Assembly: GCF_004784465.1 (NCBI RefSeq) | Contig: NZ_SRRU01000008.1 | Span: forward strand, 186,001 to 250,000 | Length of the DNA stretch: 64,000 nucleotides | Source of the DNA: Streptomyces griseoluteus | GTDB lineage: Bacteria > Actinomycetota > Actinomycetes > Streptomycetales > Streptomycetaceae | Reading direction: 5' to 3' | In this document: positions 35,678 to 44,365 of the stretch, piece by piece | Position numbering within the stretch: the stretch's first letter is position 1 | How the letters are laid out: every line of letters starts with the position of its first letter | Position numbers and translations under genes: made by a program | Notes under the pieces: model-generated | What the model was told of the DNA's origin: nothing | Database searches by the model: none | Seen by the model: the letters and a program-made list of their open reading frames with translations, nothing else

Positions 35678-36676
35678 ATGGTGCAGATACCGAACACGCC
35701 CACGAGCGCCGACGTGGCCCGCCTGGCGGGCGTCTCGCGCGCGACCGTGTCCTACGTCCTCAACGACACCGACGCCGTACGGATCAGCGAGCCCACCCGC
35801 CGCCGCGTCCATGCCGCCGCCCGAGAACTCGGGTACGTGCCCCACGCCGCCGCCCGCACCCTGCGCGCCGGACACAGCCGGATGGTCCTGATGCCCGCCC
35901 CGGCCGTCCCGGTGGGCCCCCGCTACCACCGCTTCCTCGGCGAACTCCAGGCCGCCTTGAGCCGGCTCGACTACACCGTCGTCCAGCACGGCGCCGTCGG
36001 CCAGGGCGACGAAGCCGCCCGGGCCTGGGCCGAGTTACGCCCCGTCGCCGTTCTCGTCCCCGGCTCCGGGCTCGGCCCGCACGGGGTCGCGGTGCTCACG
36101 CGGGCCGGTGCCCGCGCCGTGGTGACCCTCGGCCCCGCGCGCGTCGAGGGCGCGCACGCCCTGCTCATGGACCACGCCGTCGTCGGCCACCGCGCCGCCG
36201 CCCATCTCTACGACCGGGGCCGCCGCCGCATCGGGGTGATCCTCCCCGAGGAACCCGGCCTGGAGTTCTACTCCCACCCCCGCCTCAACGGCGTTCGCCG
36301 CGCCCTCCATGGCACCGAGGCGACCGTGACCGGGTTGCCCCTCGCCTACACGGAACGGGCGGCCAGTGAACTGGCCGCCCGTCTGCCCGAGTTGGGCCTC
36401 GACGCCGTCTTCGCCCACAACGACGAGTACGCGATGCTCCTGATGCGCGCCCTGCAGGACGCGGGGCTGCGCGTCCCGGCGGACATCGCCGTGGTCGGCG
36501 CCGACGACCTGATGCTCGGCCGCCTGCTACGACCCCGGCTGAGCACCGTCCGCCTCGAACTGCCCTCCGGCCGCGAACTCGCCGAACTGGTCGACCATGC
36601 CGTACGCCGGCCCGGCGCCGAACCCGAGGTCCGCACCGTGCTGGACGCCACGCTGATCCACCGGGCTTCGAGCTAG
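35678..36676 (+). CDS. LacI-family transcriptional regulator
   Basis: A 332-residue LacI/GalR protein. The DNA-binding domain starts almost at once (TSADVARLAGVSRATVSYVLNDTDAVRISEPTRRRV), with the hinge LGYVPHAAARTLRAG, then a sugar-binding-type core ending in VVGADDLMLGRLLRPRLSTVRL. Sugar-pathway genes are not adjacent, so its regulon is elsewhere or it is autoregulated. Start ATG 35678; an in-frame ATG at 35666 is also possible. Confidence 0.92.
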   Translation: MVQIPNTPTSADVARLAGVSRATVSYVLNDTDAVRISEPTRRRVHAAARELGYVPHAAARTLRAGHSRMVLMPAPAVPVGPRYHRFLGELQAALSRLDYTVVQHGAVGQGDEAARAWAELRPVAVLVPGSGLGPHGVAVLTRAGARAVVTLGPARVEGAHALLMDHAVVGHRAAAHLYDRGRRRIGVILPEEPGLEFYSHPRLNGVRRALHGTEATVTGLPLAYTERAASELAARLPELGLDAVFAHNDEYAMLLMRALQDAGLRVPADIAVVGADDLMLGRLLRPRLSTVRLELPSGRELAELVDHAVRRPGAEPEVRTVLDATLIHRASS

Positions 36677-36677
36677 G

Positions 36678-37091
36678 TCACTCGCCGCTGGACTGCTGGC
36701 CCTGGCCCTGGCCCTGGCCCTGGCCCTGGCTTTCCTGGGCCGCGATGTCCTTGCGGACCTCGTCCATGTCCAGCTTGCGGGCCTGGTCGATGACGTCAGT
36801 GAGCGCGGGCTCGGGCAGCGCGCCCGGCTGCGCGAAGATCGCCACCTGGTCGCGGACGATCATCAGCGTGGGGATCGACTGGATGCCGAACGCCTGCGCC
36901 AGCTCCGGCTGGGCCTCGGTGTCGACCTTGGCGAACACCAGGTCGGGGTTCTCCTCGGCCGCCTTCTCGTACACCGGCGCGAACTGCTTGCACGGTCCGC
37001 ACCAGTCGGCCCAGAAGTCGATGAGAACGAACTCGTTGTCCGCCACCGTCTGGTCGAAGTTCTCCTTGGTCAGCTCCACGGTGCCGCTCAT
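36678..37091 (-). CDS. Thioredoxin with Gln-Gly tail
   Basis: A 137-residue thioredoxin. The active site WCGPC is at residues 30-34 after VLIDFWAD, and the cis-Pro is in IQSIPTLMIV. It reduces protein disulfides in the cytoplasm. After the fold (about residue 115) comes a low-complexity tail of Gln-Gly dipeptides encoded by a hexanucleotide repeat. ATG at 37091 follows AAGAGGG. It is divergent from a flavin disulfide oxidoreductase, which might be functionally linked. Confidence 0.93.
   Translation of the reverse strand: MSGTVELTKENFDQTVADNEFVLIDFWADWCGPCKQFAPVYEKAAEENPDLVFAKVDTEAQPELAQAFGIQSIPTLMIVRDQVAIFAQPGALPEPALTDVIDQARKLDMDEVRKDIAAQESQGQGQGQGQGQQSSGE
36696..36731 (-). repeat. Hexanucleotide repeat in the thioredoxin tail
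   Basis: Five perfect CTGGCC units and a sixth CTGGCT (top strand) encode the Gln-Gly dipeptide run on the minus strand. Gain or loss of units keeps the frame, so the tail length can vary without breaking the enzyme. Confidence 0.9.
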
Positions 37092-37283
37092 GGTGTGATC
37101 CCTCTTCCTGGTGTGGAGGTAGTGCCACCGGCGGAAACATGCCCGCCACGGTGCCTATTCCGGGCCGTAGTGCCCCGCCTTCCCTGCGTCCGTCCCCTAC
37201 AGCTTCCCCTCAAGGAAACCTTTCGGCATTCCCGAGCCCCGGATCATGTGGCCCCCGGGACGCCCACCCACCACACTGGCCGC

Positions 37284-38714
37284 ATGACGGAAACGGAAAC
37301 CATCGCGTACGACGTCGTGGTGCTCGGGGCCGGGCCCGTGGGGGAGAACGCCGCCGACCGCGCGCACGCGGCCGGGCTCAGCACCGCGATCGTGGAGAAC
37401 GAGCTGGTGGGCGGCGAGTGCTCGTACTGGGCCTGCATGCCCAGCAAGGCGCTGCTCAGGCCGGTCATCGCCCAGGCCGACGCCCGCCGCCTCCCCGGCC
37501 TGGCCCACGCGAACCAGGGCCCGCTCGACGCCGGGGCGGTGCTCGCCCGCCGCGACGACTTCGCCTCCCACTGGAAGGACGACGGCCAGGTGCACTGGCT
37601 GGAGGGCGCCGGGATCGCGCTCCACCGGGGCCACGGCCGCCTCGCCGGCGCCCGCACGGTCACGGTCACCGCCCAGGACGGCACGGTCACCACGCTCACC
37701 GCCCGGCAGGCGGTGGTCGTCGCCACCGGCACCCGCGCCCAGCTACCCGGCCTGCCCGGACTCGACGAAGTACGGCCCTGGACCAGCCGGGAGGCGACCA
37801 GCTCGCAGACCGTGCCGGGCCGGCTGATCGTGGTCGGCGGCGGTGTCGTCGCCACCGAGATGGCCACCGCCTGGCAGGCGCTCGGCTCGCAGGTCACGTT
37901 GCTGGTCCGGGGCAAGGGCCTGCTCAGCCGGATGGAGCCGTTCGCAGGGGAACTGGTCGCGCAGGCGCTCACCGAGGCGGGCGTGGACGTGCGCACCGGC
38001 ACCTCCGTCGAGTCCGTCAGCCGCGAGAACGGCACCGTCGTGGCCGTCACCGGCGACGGCGCGCGCATCGAGGCCGACGAGATCCTGTTCGCCACCGGCC
38101 GCGCCCCGCAGACCGACGACATCGGCCTGGACACCGTCGGCCTCGAACCCGGCTCCTGGCTGGAAGTGGACGACACCCTCCTGGTCCGCGGCACCGACTG
38201 GCTCTACGGAGCCGGTGACGTCAACCACCGGGCGCTCCTCACCCACCAAGGGAAGTACCAGGCCCGGATCGTGGGCGCGGTCATCGCGGCCCGCGCGTCG
38301 GGCACCCCGCTGGACGAGGCCCCGTGGGGAGCCAATGTGGCCACGGCCGACCACTACGCCGTGCCCCAGGTCGTCTTCACCGACCCGGAGGCCGCCGCCG
38401 TCGGCCTCTCCCTCGCGGAGGCCGAGCAGGCCGGGCACCGGGTCCGCGCGGTCGACGTCGACTTCGGCTCGGTCGGAGGGGCGAGCCTGTACGGCGACGG
38501 CTACAAGGGGCGCGCCCGCATGGTGGTCGACCTGGACGAGGAGATCCTGCGCGGGGTCACCTTCGTCGGGCCGGGGGTCGGGGAACTGATCCACTCGGCG
38601 ACCGTCGCCGTCGCCGGTCAGGTGCCGCTGGACCGGCTGTGGCACGTGGTGCCGCCGTTTCCGACCCTGAGCGAGGTGTGGCTGCGGCTGCTGGAGGCTT
38701 ACCGGGACAACTGA
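37284..38714 (+). CDS. FAD/NAD-dependent disulfide oxidoreductase, mercuric reductase-like
   Basis: A 476-residue class-I pyridine nucleotide-disulfide oxidoreductase. The FAD motif is VVVLGAGPVGENAADRA, the redox pair is Cys46-x4-Cys51 in GGECSYWACMPSK, the NAD motif is LIVVGGGVVATEMATAW, and the dimer domain ends VPPFPTLSEVWL. The usual catalytic His-Glu of lipoamide dehydrogenase (HAHPTLSE) is replaced by FPTLSE, and there is no C-terminal Cys pair of MerA, so the true electron acceptor is open. ATG at 37284 begins the fold; the upstream gap holds the promoters of this and the thioredoxin gene. Confidence 0.87.
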   Translation: MTETETIAYDVVVLGAGPVGENAADRAHAAGLSTAIVENELVGGECSYWACMPSKALLRPVIAQADARRLPGLAHANQGPLDAGAVLARRDDFASHWKDDGQVHWLEGAGIALHRGHGRLAGARTVTVTAQDGTVTTLTARQAVVVATGTRAQLPGLPGLDEVRPWTSREATSSQTVPGRLIVVGGGVVATEMATAWQALGSQVTLLVRGKGLLSRMEPFAGELVAQALTEAGVDVRTGTSVESVSRENGTVVAVTGDGARIEADEILFATGRAPQTDDIGLDTVGLEPGSWLEVDDTLLVRGTDWLYGAGDVNHRALLTHQGKYQARIVGAVIAARASGTPLDEAPWGANVATADHYAVPQVVFTDPEAAAVGLSLAEAEQAGHRVRAVDVDFGSVGGASLYGDGYKGRARMVVDLDEEILRGVTFVGPGVGELIHSATVAVAGQVPLDRLWHVVPPFPTLSEVWLRLLEAYRDN

Positions 38715-38722
38715 TGCTGCCC

Positions 38723-39367
38723 TCAGGGGAGTTCGAAGCCCAGTGCCTCGGCCGCGGCCTCCGGTGTGGGCTGCGCCCAGCGGGCCGCCACCGCCTCGTT
38801 GGTCGACAGTGAGCGGAGTTCGGCGCGGTCGAGGTACAGGGTGCCGTCGAGATGGTCCGTCTCGTGCTGCACGATCCGGGCGGGCCAGCCGGCGACCACC
38901 TCGTCCAGTTCCCGCCCGTGCTCGTCCTGCCCGCGCAGCCGGACCCGTGCGGGTCGGGTCACCACGGCCTGCCAGCCAGGCACGCTCAGGCAGCCCTCGA
39001 AGAAGGACGCCCTGTCGGTGCCCTCCGGCTCGTACGACGGGTTGACCAGCACCCGGAAGGGCTGGGGCACCCGGCCCCGGACCACCGCGATCTCCTCCGG
39101 AACCGGTGCCGGGTCCTCGATCACGGCGATCCGCAGCCCCACCCCGACCTGCGGCGCGGCGAGCCCCACACCGGGGGCCGCGTGCATGGTGTCGCGCAGC
39201 GCCGCCAGGAAGCGGGTGAGCACCTCGGGTGCGAGCTGGCCGTCGTACGGCTCGGCCGGCCGGCGCAGCACCGGGTGCCCGGCCGCGACGATGGGCAACG
39301 GGCCGCCCGCCGCGAGGAGTTCGGTCACCCGCTCGGCCAGGGGAGCGTGATCACTGACAGGTGTCAT
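38723..39367 (-). CDS. def: Peptide deformylase
   Basis: A 214-residue metalloenzyme that removes the formyl group from new proteins. All three motifs are intact: GVGLAAPQ, EGCLSVPGW with the metal Cys, and QHETDHLDG with the metal His pair and catalytic Glu. The 25-residue N-terminal helix is longer than in the E. coli enzyme, as in actinobacteria. ATG at 39367. Streptomyces usually has several def genes, so this may be an accessory copy. Confidence 0.95.
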   Translation of the reverse strand: MTPVSDHAPLAERVTELLAAGGPLPIVAAGHPVLRRPAEPYDGQLAPEVLTRFLAALRDTMHAAPGVGLAAPQVGVGLRIAVIEDPAPVPEEIAVVRGRVPQPFRVLVNPSYEPEGTDRASFFEGCLSVPGWQAVVTRPARVRLRGQDEHGRELDEVVAGWPARIVQHETDHLDGTLYLDRAELRSLSTNEAVAARWAQPTPEAAAEALGFELP

Positions 39368-39464
39368 CGCGCCAGGATGCCACGCCGGCCTGCGTGGAAG
39401 AGGGGCGCGCCGCACCAACGTCCGGTGCGAAACCGGCCGTTCACCCGACGCGCCCCCAGGGGGC

Positions 39465-39812
39465 TCACTCCTGCGGGAAGTCACCCGCGAGGGCGGCGGC
39501 GATCCGCAGATGCGGCGCGGCCTCCTCGTGACGGGACTGGCGCTCCAGGGTGCGGCCCAGCATCAGCCGGGCGTAGTGCTCCACCGGGTCCCGCTCCACG
39601 ATGATCCGCAGCTCCGCCTCGGCGCGGCTGAGCTGGGCGGAGTGGTAGTAGGCGCGGGCCAGCAGCAGCCGGGGCGCGGTCTGCTCCGGGACCTCCTCGA
39701 CCAGCCCGGTGAGCACACGGGCCGCGTTCGTGTATTCCTTGGCGTCGAAGAACATCCCCGCCCGCTCCCAGCGCTCGGCGGCGGTGCCGTGGTCGTAGTA
39801 CTTGGTGTCCAC
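39465..39812 (-). CDS. Tetratricopeptide-repeat protein
   Basis: A 115-residue all-helical protein. At least two TPR units are visible (ERWERAGMFFDAKEYTNAAR, then APRLLLARAYYHSAQLSRAEAELR and EHYARLMLGRTLERQSRHEEA). The GTG start at 39812 has the strong ribosome site AAGGAGGT. TPR proteins act as protein-binding scaffolds; the partner is unknown. Confidence 0.88.
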   Translation of the reverse strand: MDTKYYDHGTAAERWERAGMFFDAKEYTNAARVLTGLVEEVPEQTAPRLLLARAYYHSAQLSRAEAELRIIVERDPVEHYARLMLGRTLERQSRHEEAAPHLRIAAALAGDFPQE

Positions 39813-39952
39813 CTGAGACCTCCTTCGGCGGGTACAGCATCCCGTCTTTGTTGAATATTCCACCAAAGTGGGGGTGTCGCCGGAGGCTCCCGCGGAGGCA
39901 AGATCGTCGGTGTCCCGCTTGTCCACCGGACCCGGAAGGAACCAACGAGATC

Positions 39953-39997
39953 ATGCGCGTCATCGTGGCCCACGGCCTGCTGGAGGCGATCGGATGA
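39953..39997 (+). CDS. 14-codon leader ORF coupled to the hydrolase gene
   Basis: ATG at 39953 opens a frame MRVIVAHGLLEAIG that ends in TGA overlapping the ATG of the next gene (ATGA). GGAAGGA lies 10 bases before it. This is the arrangement of a translational-coupling leader, although it could be chance or the remnant of a decayed upstream gene. It contains no runs of a regulatory amino acid, so classic attenuation is not suggested. Confidence 0.35.
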   Translation: MRVIVAHGLLEAIG

Positions 39998-41052
39998 CCG
40001 GCGCCGAGGCTCCCGTACTGGTGCACACCATCGGCCGGGCCGCCCACCTCACGCTGAACCGTCCCAAGGCGCTCAACGCGCTGAACCACGACATGGTCCG
40101 GCTCATCGATGAAGCGCTCACCGAATGGGAGCGGGACCCGACCGTGAAGACGGTGGTCGTCACCGGGGCGGGGGAGCGGGGGCTGTGCGCGGGCGGTGAC
40201 ATCCGCGCCGTCCACGACGACGCCCGCGACGGCGACGGCACCGCCTCGGCGGAGTTCTGGCGGGACGAGTACCGGCTCAACGCGCGGATCGCCCGCTGTC
40301 CCAAGGCGTACGTGGCCGTGATGGACGGGATCGTGATGGGCGGCGGTGTCGGCATCTCCGCGCACGGCAGCGTCCGGATCGTCACCGAGCGGTCCCGGAT
40401 CGCCATGCCCGAGACCGGCATCGGGTTCGTCCCGGACGTGGGCGGCACCTACCTGCTGTCACGGGCTCCCGGCGAGCTGGGCACCCACCTCGCGCTCACC
40501 GGCGCGCAGATCGGGGCGGGGGACGCGCTGCTGTGCGGGCTGGCCGACCATTACGTACCGTCCGCCGCGCTTCCCGACCTGGTGGCCGGCCTCGACGCGC
40601 TCGACGTGGCGGAGGCGCTCGCCCGGCACGGGCGTCCGGCGCCGGAGGGTGAACTGGCGGGCTGGCGGGAGTGGATCGACTCCTGCTACGCAGCCGACAC
40701 GGTCGAGGAGATCATCGCCCGGCTGCGGGAGCACGGCTCGCCCGAGGCCAAGTCGGCCGCCGACACCCTGCTGACCAGGTCGCCCACCGCGCTGAAGGTC
40801 ACCCTGGCCGCCCTCCGCCGCGCCCGCCGGCTCGGGTCCCTGGAGGAGGTCCTCGACCAGGAGTACCGCGTCTCCTGCGCGGCCCTGAGCACGCCCGACC
40901 TGGTCGAGGGCGTCCGGGCCCAGATCATCGACAAGGACCGCTCGCCGCGCTGGTCGCCCGCGACTTTGGCGGAGGTCACCGATGTGGAGCGGTTCTTCGC
41001 CCCGCTGGGCGAGCGGGAACTCGGACTGGGGGACGCCCCTCACTCCGGGTGA
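39994..41052 (+). CDS. 3-hydroxyisobutyryl-CoA hydrolase (enoyl-CoA hydratase family)
   Basis: A 352-residue crotonase-fold enzyme. The oxyanion region LCAGGDIRAVH and the active-site text VMDGIVMGGGVGISAHG and MPETGIGFVPDVGGTYLLSR fit the ECH_2 group of 3-hydroxyisobutyryl-CoA hydrolases, which work in valine catabolism; the extra C-terminal 90 residues (RWSPATLAEVT) are also typical. ATG at 39994 has GGAGG seven bases upstream and overlaps the stop of a 14-codon ORF. The gene end overlaps the decayed small gene on the other strand by 13 bases. Confidence 0.9.
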   Translation: MTGAEAPVLVHTIGRAAHLTLNRPKALNALNHDMVRLIDEALTEWERDPTVKTVVVTGAGERGLCAGGDIRAVHDDARDGDGTASAEFWRDEYRLNARIARCPKAYVAVMDGIVMGGGVGISAHGSVRIVTERSRIAMPETGIGFVPDVGGTYLLSRAPGELGTHLALTGAQIGAGDALLCGLADHYVPSAALPDLVAGLDALDVAEALARHGRPAPEGELAGWREWIDSCYAADTVEEIIARLREHGSPEAKSAADTLLTRSPTALKVTLAALRRARRLGSLEEVLDQEYRVSCAALSTPDLVEGVRAQIIDKDRSPRWSPATLAEVTDVERFFAPLGERELGLGDAPHSG

Positions 41053-41260
41053 GCCACCGCCTTCTTGTGGAGTTCCACCGCCGTCAGCAGGCGGAGGGCC
41101 GGCTCGGCCTTTCCACGAGCGCGACGGCCCGCTCCAGCCCCGGCCGCTCCTGCGGCGGCGCGTCCGCCAGCGCTCGGCGCAGCGCCGCCAGAATCGCGTC
41201 CGAGTCCTTGAGCGGCAGGACGAAGGCCCGGCCCCCGGTGAGTCCCGTGAGTCCTGTCAT
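41040..41260 (-). pseudogene. Frameshifted small gene
   Basis: Two minus-strand frames join into one likely protein. The first, from ATG 41260 (MTGLTGLTGGRAFVLPLKD and so on), is hydrophilic and helical up to LERAVALVE, then runs into RPSRPSAC and stops near 41084. The second frame continues sensibly from the same point (KAEPALRLLTAVELHKKAV) and stops at 41040. One missing A in the AAA run (TTT on the top strand, 41110-41112) would restore a 73-residue protein. It may be a true frameshift or a homopolymer error. The function is unknown; the gene is convergent with the hydrolase gene. Confidence 0.6.
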
Positions 41261-41329
41261 ACGGCCGATCGTGGCGGTCAGGCACCGCTGCTGCCAAGGG
41301 ACTTGAGGAGAGTCTGAGGCTGGGGTCCG

Positions 41330-41662
41330 TCAGCTCGCGTGGACCGACTCCACGCGGAAGAGGCGGGGCTGGACGTGGGTGGCGATGGTGGCCGCCTTGT
41401 CCATGTGCACCCTCGCCTCGGGGTCGGCCAGCATCGCGCGGTAGTGCTCCTCGGTCTCCCACTGGGCGTAGTTGACGACACTCTCGCCGTCCAGGGAGGC
41501 GTGGAAGTTGGCGCAGATGAAGCCGGGCTGATACTTCATCGTCTCCTCCGTGGCGCGGGACAGGAGGTCGATCAGCTCGACCTGGCGGTCCGGGGCGACG
41601 GTGAACACGTTGATGAGCGTGGCCACCGGGCGCGTGGTGTCGATGTGTGCGGTGAGGGTCAT
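41330..41662 (-). CDS. Antibiotic biosynthesis monooxygenase (ABM) domain protein
   Basis: A 110-residue ferredoxin-fold protein. The ABM pattern is visible: VATLINVFTVAPDRQVELIDLL, PGFICANFHASLDGESVVNYAQWETEEHYRAML and the end. Family members are cofactor-free oxygenases or heme-degrading enzymes, and many are uncharacterised. ATG at 41662. It is divergent from the VOC protein gene at 41742 with 79 bases between them. Confidence 0.9.
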   Translation of the reverse strand: MTLTAHIDTTRPVATLINVFTVAPDRQVELIDLLSRATEETMKYQPGFICANFHASLDGESVVNYAQWETEEHYRAMLADPEARVHMDKAATIATHVQPRLFRVESVHAS

Positions 41663-41741
41663 GCCGGAAGGCTCCCCGGTACGGCACGTCCGGCTTCCTT
41701 CCGGCCCACCGGATTCGCCCGTTCTCCGTACACTGGCGCGC

Positions 41742-42125
41742 ATGGCATGCCGCATCAGTGAGCTGGTCGTCGACGCCGTCGACCCGGAGCGGCTCGCCGC
41801 GTTCTGGAGCGACGTCCTCGGCTACGTGGAACTCGGCCGGGAGGACGACGGCAGCATCGAGATCGGCCCGCCCGGCGCCGGGTTCGGCGGCCCGCAGCCC
41901 ACGCTCGTCCTCAGCCCCACCACCGACCCCCGCCCCGCCAAGCTCCGCCTCCACATCGACGTCAGCCCCACCGACCGCGGCCAGCCCGCCGAACTCGACC
42001 GCCTCCTCGCCCTCGGCGCCCGCCCGGCCGACATCGGCCAGACCGGCGAGGAGTCCTGGCACGTCCTGCTCGACCCGGAGGACAACGAGTTCTGCCTCCT
42101 CCGCAGACGCCTGGATCCGGCGTAG
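41742..42125 (+). CDS. VOC (glyoxalase/dioxygenase) superfamily protein
   Basis: A 127-residue single-module VOC protein. It begins with ISELVVDAVDPERLAAFWSDVLGY, the usual first strand and helix, and ends with WHVLLDPEDNEFCLL where the metal-binding Glu of the family would be. Metal ligands are not all clear (RLHIDV gives a His). Its activity is unknown, possibly resistance to a small molecule. Next to the ABM gene on the other strand. Confidence 0.88.
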   Translation: MACRISELVVDAVDPERLAAFWSDVLGYVELGREDDGSIEIGPPGAGFGGPQPTLVLSPTTDPRPAKLRLHIDVSPTDRGQPAELDRLLALGARPADIGQTGEESWHVLLDPEDNEFCLLRRRLDPA

Positions 42126-42141
42126 CCGCGGCCGGAGAGGG

Positions 42142-44268
42142 CTACTGCTTCTGCTCGATGCGGTCCTCCGTCGACTCCCGTTCCTGTGGGGCCCGTTGCT
42201 CACGGGACAGCTTGCCCGGCCACCACACCGCCGGGCCGATGTCCCGGACCAGGGCGGGGACGAGGAGGGAGCGGACGACGAGGGTGTCGAGGAGGACGCC
42301 GAAGGCGACGATGAAGGCGATCTGGACGAGGAACGCCAACGGAATGACGATCAGCGCGGCGAAGGTCGCGGCGAGGACGACGCCGGCCGAGGTGATGACG
42401 CCGCCCGTGGCGATCAGACCGCGCAGGACGCCCTCCCGGGTGCCATGGCGGACGGTCTCCTCGCGGACGCGGGACATCAGGAAGATGTTGTAGTCCACGC
42501 CGAGCGCGACCAGGAACACGAACCCGTACAGCGGTACCGACGCGTCCGTGTCGGAGAAACCGAGGCCGTGGCGGAAGACCAGGCCCGCGATGCCCAGCGT
42601 GGCCAGGTAGTTGAGCGCGACCGTCGCCACCAGCAGCACCGGCAGCAGCAGACAGCGCAGCAGCGCGATCAGGATCACCAGGATGATCAGCAGGACGACG
42701 GGGACGATCAGGTTCCGGTCGTGCTCGGCGGTGCGCTCGGTGTCGTACTGCTGGGCGCTGTGACCGCCCACCAGCGAGCCGGGGTCCAGCGCGTGCAGCC
42801 GGTCGCGCAGCCGCTCGACGGTCGCCTTGGCCGCGTCGCTGTCCGGCGCGTCGGTCAGGGTCGCGTCGACCCGTACGCGTCCGTCCACCACCCGAGGGGT
42901 ACCGCCCGGCTTGCCGGTCGCGCTCAGCGGGGCGGCCGAGGCCACGCCGGGCGTCTTCGCCGCCGCGGCGGCCACCTCCGCGCCCTTGGCCGCGTCCGCG
43001 ATGACGACCACGGGCTGGCCGGAGCCGCCCGGGAAGTGCCGACCGAGCGTCTGCTGGGCGGAGACGGACGGGGCGTCGTTGACGAAGAGTTCGTCCAGCG
43101 GGACACCCTTCGACTTGAGCGCCGGGAAGAACGCCGCGCCCACGACGAGCACGGCACAGGTCGCCAGCCACACCTTCCGGGGGCTGCTGTCGACCCGGTG
43201 CGCCACCCGGCGCCACAGGCCGTGGCCGCCCGTCGCCGCGTCCGCCGGGCGGGGCTTGGCCGGCCAGAACGCGGCGTGGCCCAGCAGAGCGAGCACCGCG
43301 GGCAGGAAGGTGAGTGTGGACAGCACCGCGCACCCGATGCCGATCGCGCCCACCGGGCCCAGCGCCCGGTTGTTCGTCAGGTCGCTGAGCAGCAGCGCGA
43401 GCAACCCGAGCGCGACGGTGGCCGCGCTGGCGGTGATCGCGCCGAACGAATTGCGCAGCGCGCCCCACGCCGCCTCCGCCCGCCGGGCGCCCCGCGCCAG
43501 CTCCTCGCGGAAGCGGGCGGTGAGCAGCAGGGCGTAGTCGGTGGCCGCGCCGATCACCAGGATCGAGAGGATGCCCTGCACCTGCCCGTCCACCCGGACG
43601 ACACCGTGATCGGCGAGGACGTAGACGATGGCGCAGGCGATGCCGAGCGCGAACACCGCGCCGACGATGACGACGAACGGCAGCAGCACACTGCGGTACA
43701 CCAGCAGCAGGATCACCAGCACGGCCGCCAGTGCCGCACCCAGAAGGATGCCGTCGATACCGCCGAACGCGTGAGTGAGATCGGCCTGGGTGGCGGCCGG
43801 ACCGGCGACCTGGGCACGTGTGCCCGCCACGCCCGCCGCCGTCCGCTCGACCCGGTCCACCACATCGGTGACCTTCTCGCCCAGTTCCGGGCTGAGCGGG
43901 ACCACACCCTCCAGCGCGGCCCCGTCCTCGGCGGGGAGCGCGGGGGACGGACGGCCCACCACACCGTCGCCGCCGGCGAGCGACGCCAGCGCCCGCGTGG
44001 CCGCCTCGCGCTGGGGCGGGGTGATCTTCCCGCCGTCCTCGCCGGTCCAGACCACCACGGCGGGGAGCGTCTCCTGCCGGTCGAAGGTCTTCTGGAGGGC
44101 GAGGGTCCGGGTGGACTCCGCGCTGCGCGGCAGGAAAGCGGTCTGGTCGTTGGTCGACACCTCGCCCAGCTTGCCCGCGTAGGAGCCGAAGGCCCCGCCG
44201 AGGGCGAGCCAGACCAGGACAAGGACGAGGGGGACCAGCCAGCGGACCGGTCGGCGTACGGGGTTCAT
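42142..44268 (-). CDS. MMPL-family RND transporter
   Basis: A 708-residue transporter of the MMPL group with two internal repeats, each of one helix, a large external domain and five more helices. The helix-4 region ILSILVIGAATDYALLL and its second copy VFLVALGVDYNIFLMSR hold the Asp-Tyr pair of proton-coupled RND pumps. Such pumps export lipids or drugs. ATG at 44268 has GGGGAG upstream. It is divergent from a MarR regulator, separated by 97 bases with inverted repeats. Confidence 0.93.
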   Translation of the reverse strand: MNPVRRPVRWLVPLVLVLVWLALGGAFGSYAGKLGEVSTNDQTAFLPRSAESTRTLALQKTFDRQETLPAVVVWTGEDGGKITPPQREAATRALASLAGGDGVVGRPSPALPAEDGAALEGVVPLSPELGEKVTDVVDRVERTAAGVAGTRAQVAGPAATQADLTHAFGGIDGILLGAALAAVLVILLLVYRSVLLPFVVIVGAVFALGIACAIVYVLADHGVVRVDGQVQGILSILVIGAATDYALLLTARFREELARGARRAEAAWGALRNSFGAITASAATVALGLLALLLSDLTNNRALGPVGAIGIGCAVLSTLTFLPAVLALLGHAAFWPAKPRPADAATGGHGLWRRVAHRVDSSPRKVWLATCAVLVVGAAFFPALKSKGVPLDELFVNDAPSVSAQQTLGRHFPGGSGQPVVVIADAAKGAEVAAAAAKTPGVASAAPLSATGKPGGTPRVVDGRVRVDATLTDAPDSDAAKATVERLRDRLHALDPGSLVGGHSAQQYDTERTAEHDRNLIVPVVLLIILVILIALLRCLLLPVLLVATVALNYLATLGIAGLVFRHGLGFSDTDASVPLYGFVFLVALGVDYNIFLMSRVREETVRHGTREGVLRGLIATGGVITSAGVVLAATFAALIVIPLAFLVQIAFIVAFGVLLDTLVVRSLLVPALVRDIGPAVWWPGKLSREQRAPQERESTEDRIEQKQ

Positions 44269-44323
44269 GCGCTCCCCAGGCAGGAGTGGGCGGATGCCGG
44301 GCAAGGTGCCTCAACCGTAAAGT

Positions 44324-44351
44324 ATCTCAATGATCGAGAGATCTGGAGATC
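44324..44351. promoter_or_regulatory. Overlapping inverted repeats, likely MarR operator
   Basis: ATCTC (44324-44328) and GAGAT (44338-44342) form one inverted repeat, and GATCT-GG-AGATC (44340-44351) a second that overlaps it. They occupy the AT-rich centre of the gap between the MMPL pump and MarR genes, just upstream of the MarR start at 44366. Confidence 0.6.
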
Positions 44352-44365
44352 ATATCCTTGGAGAC

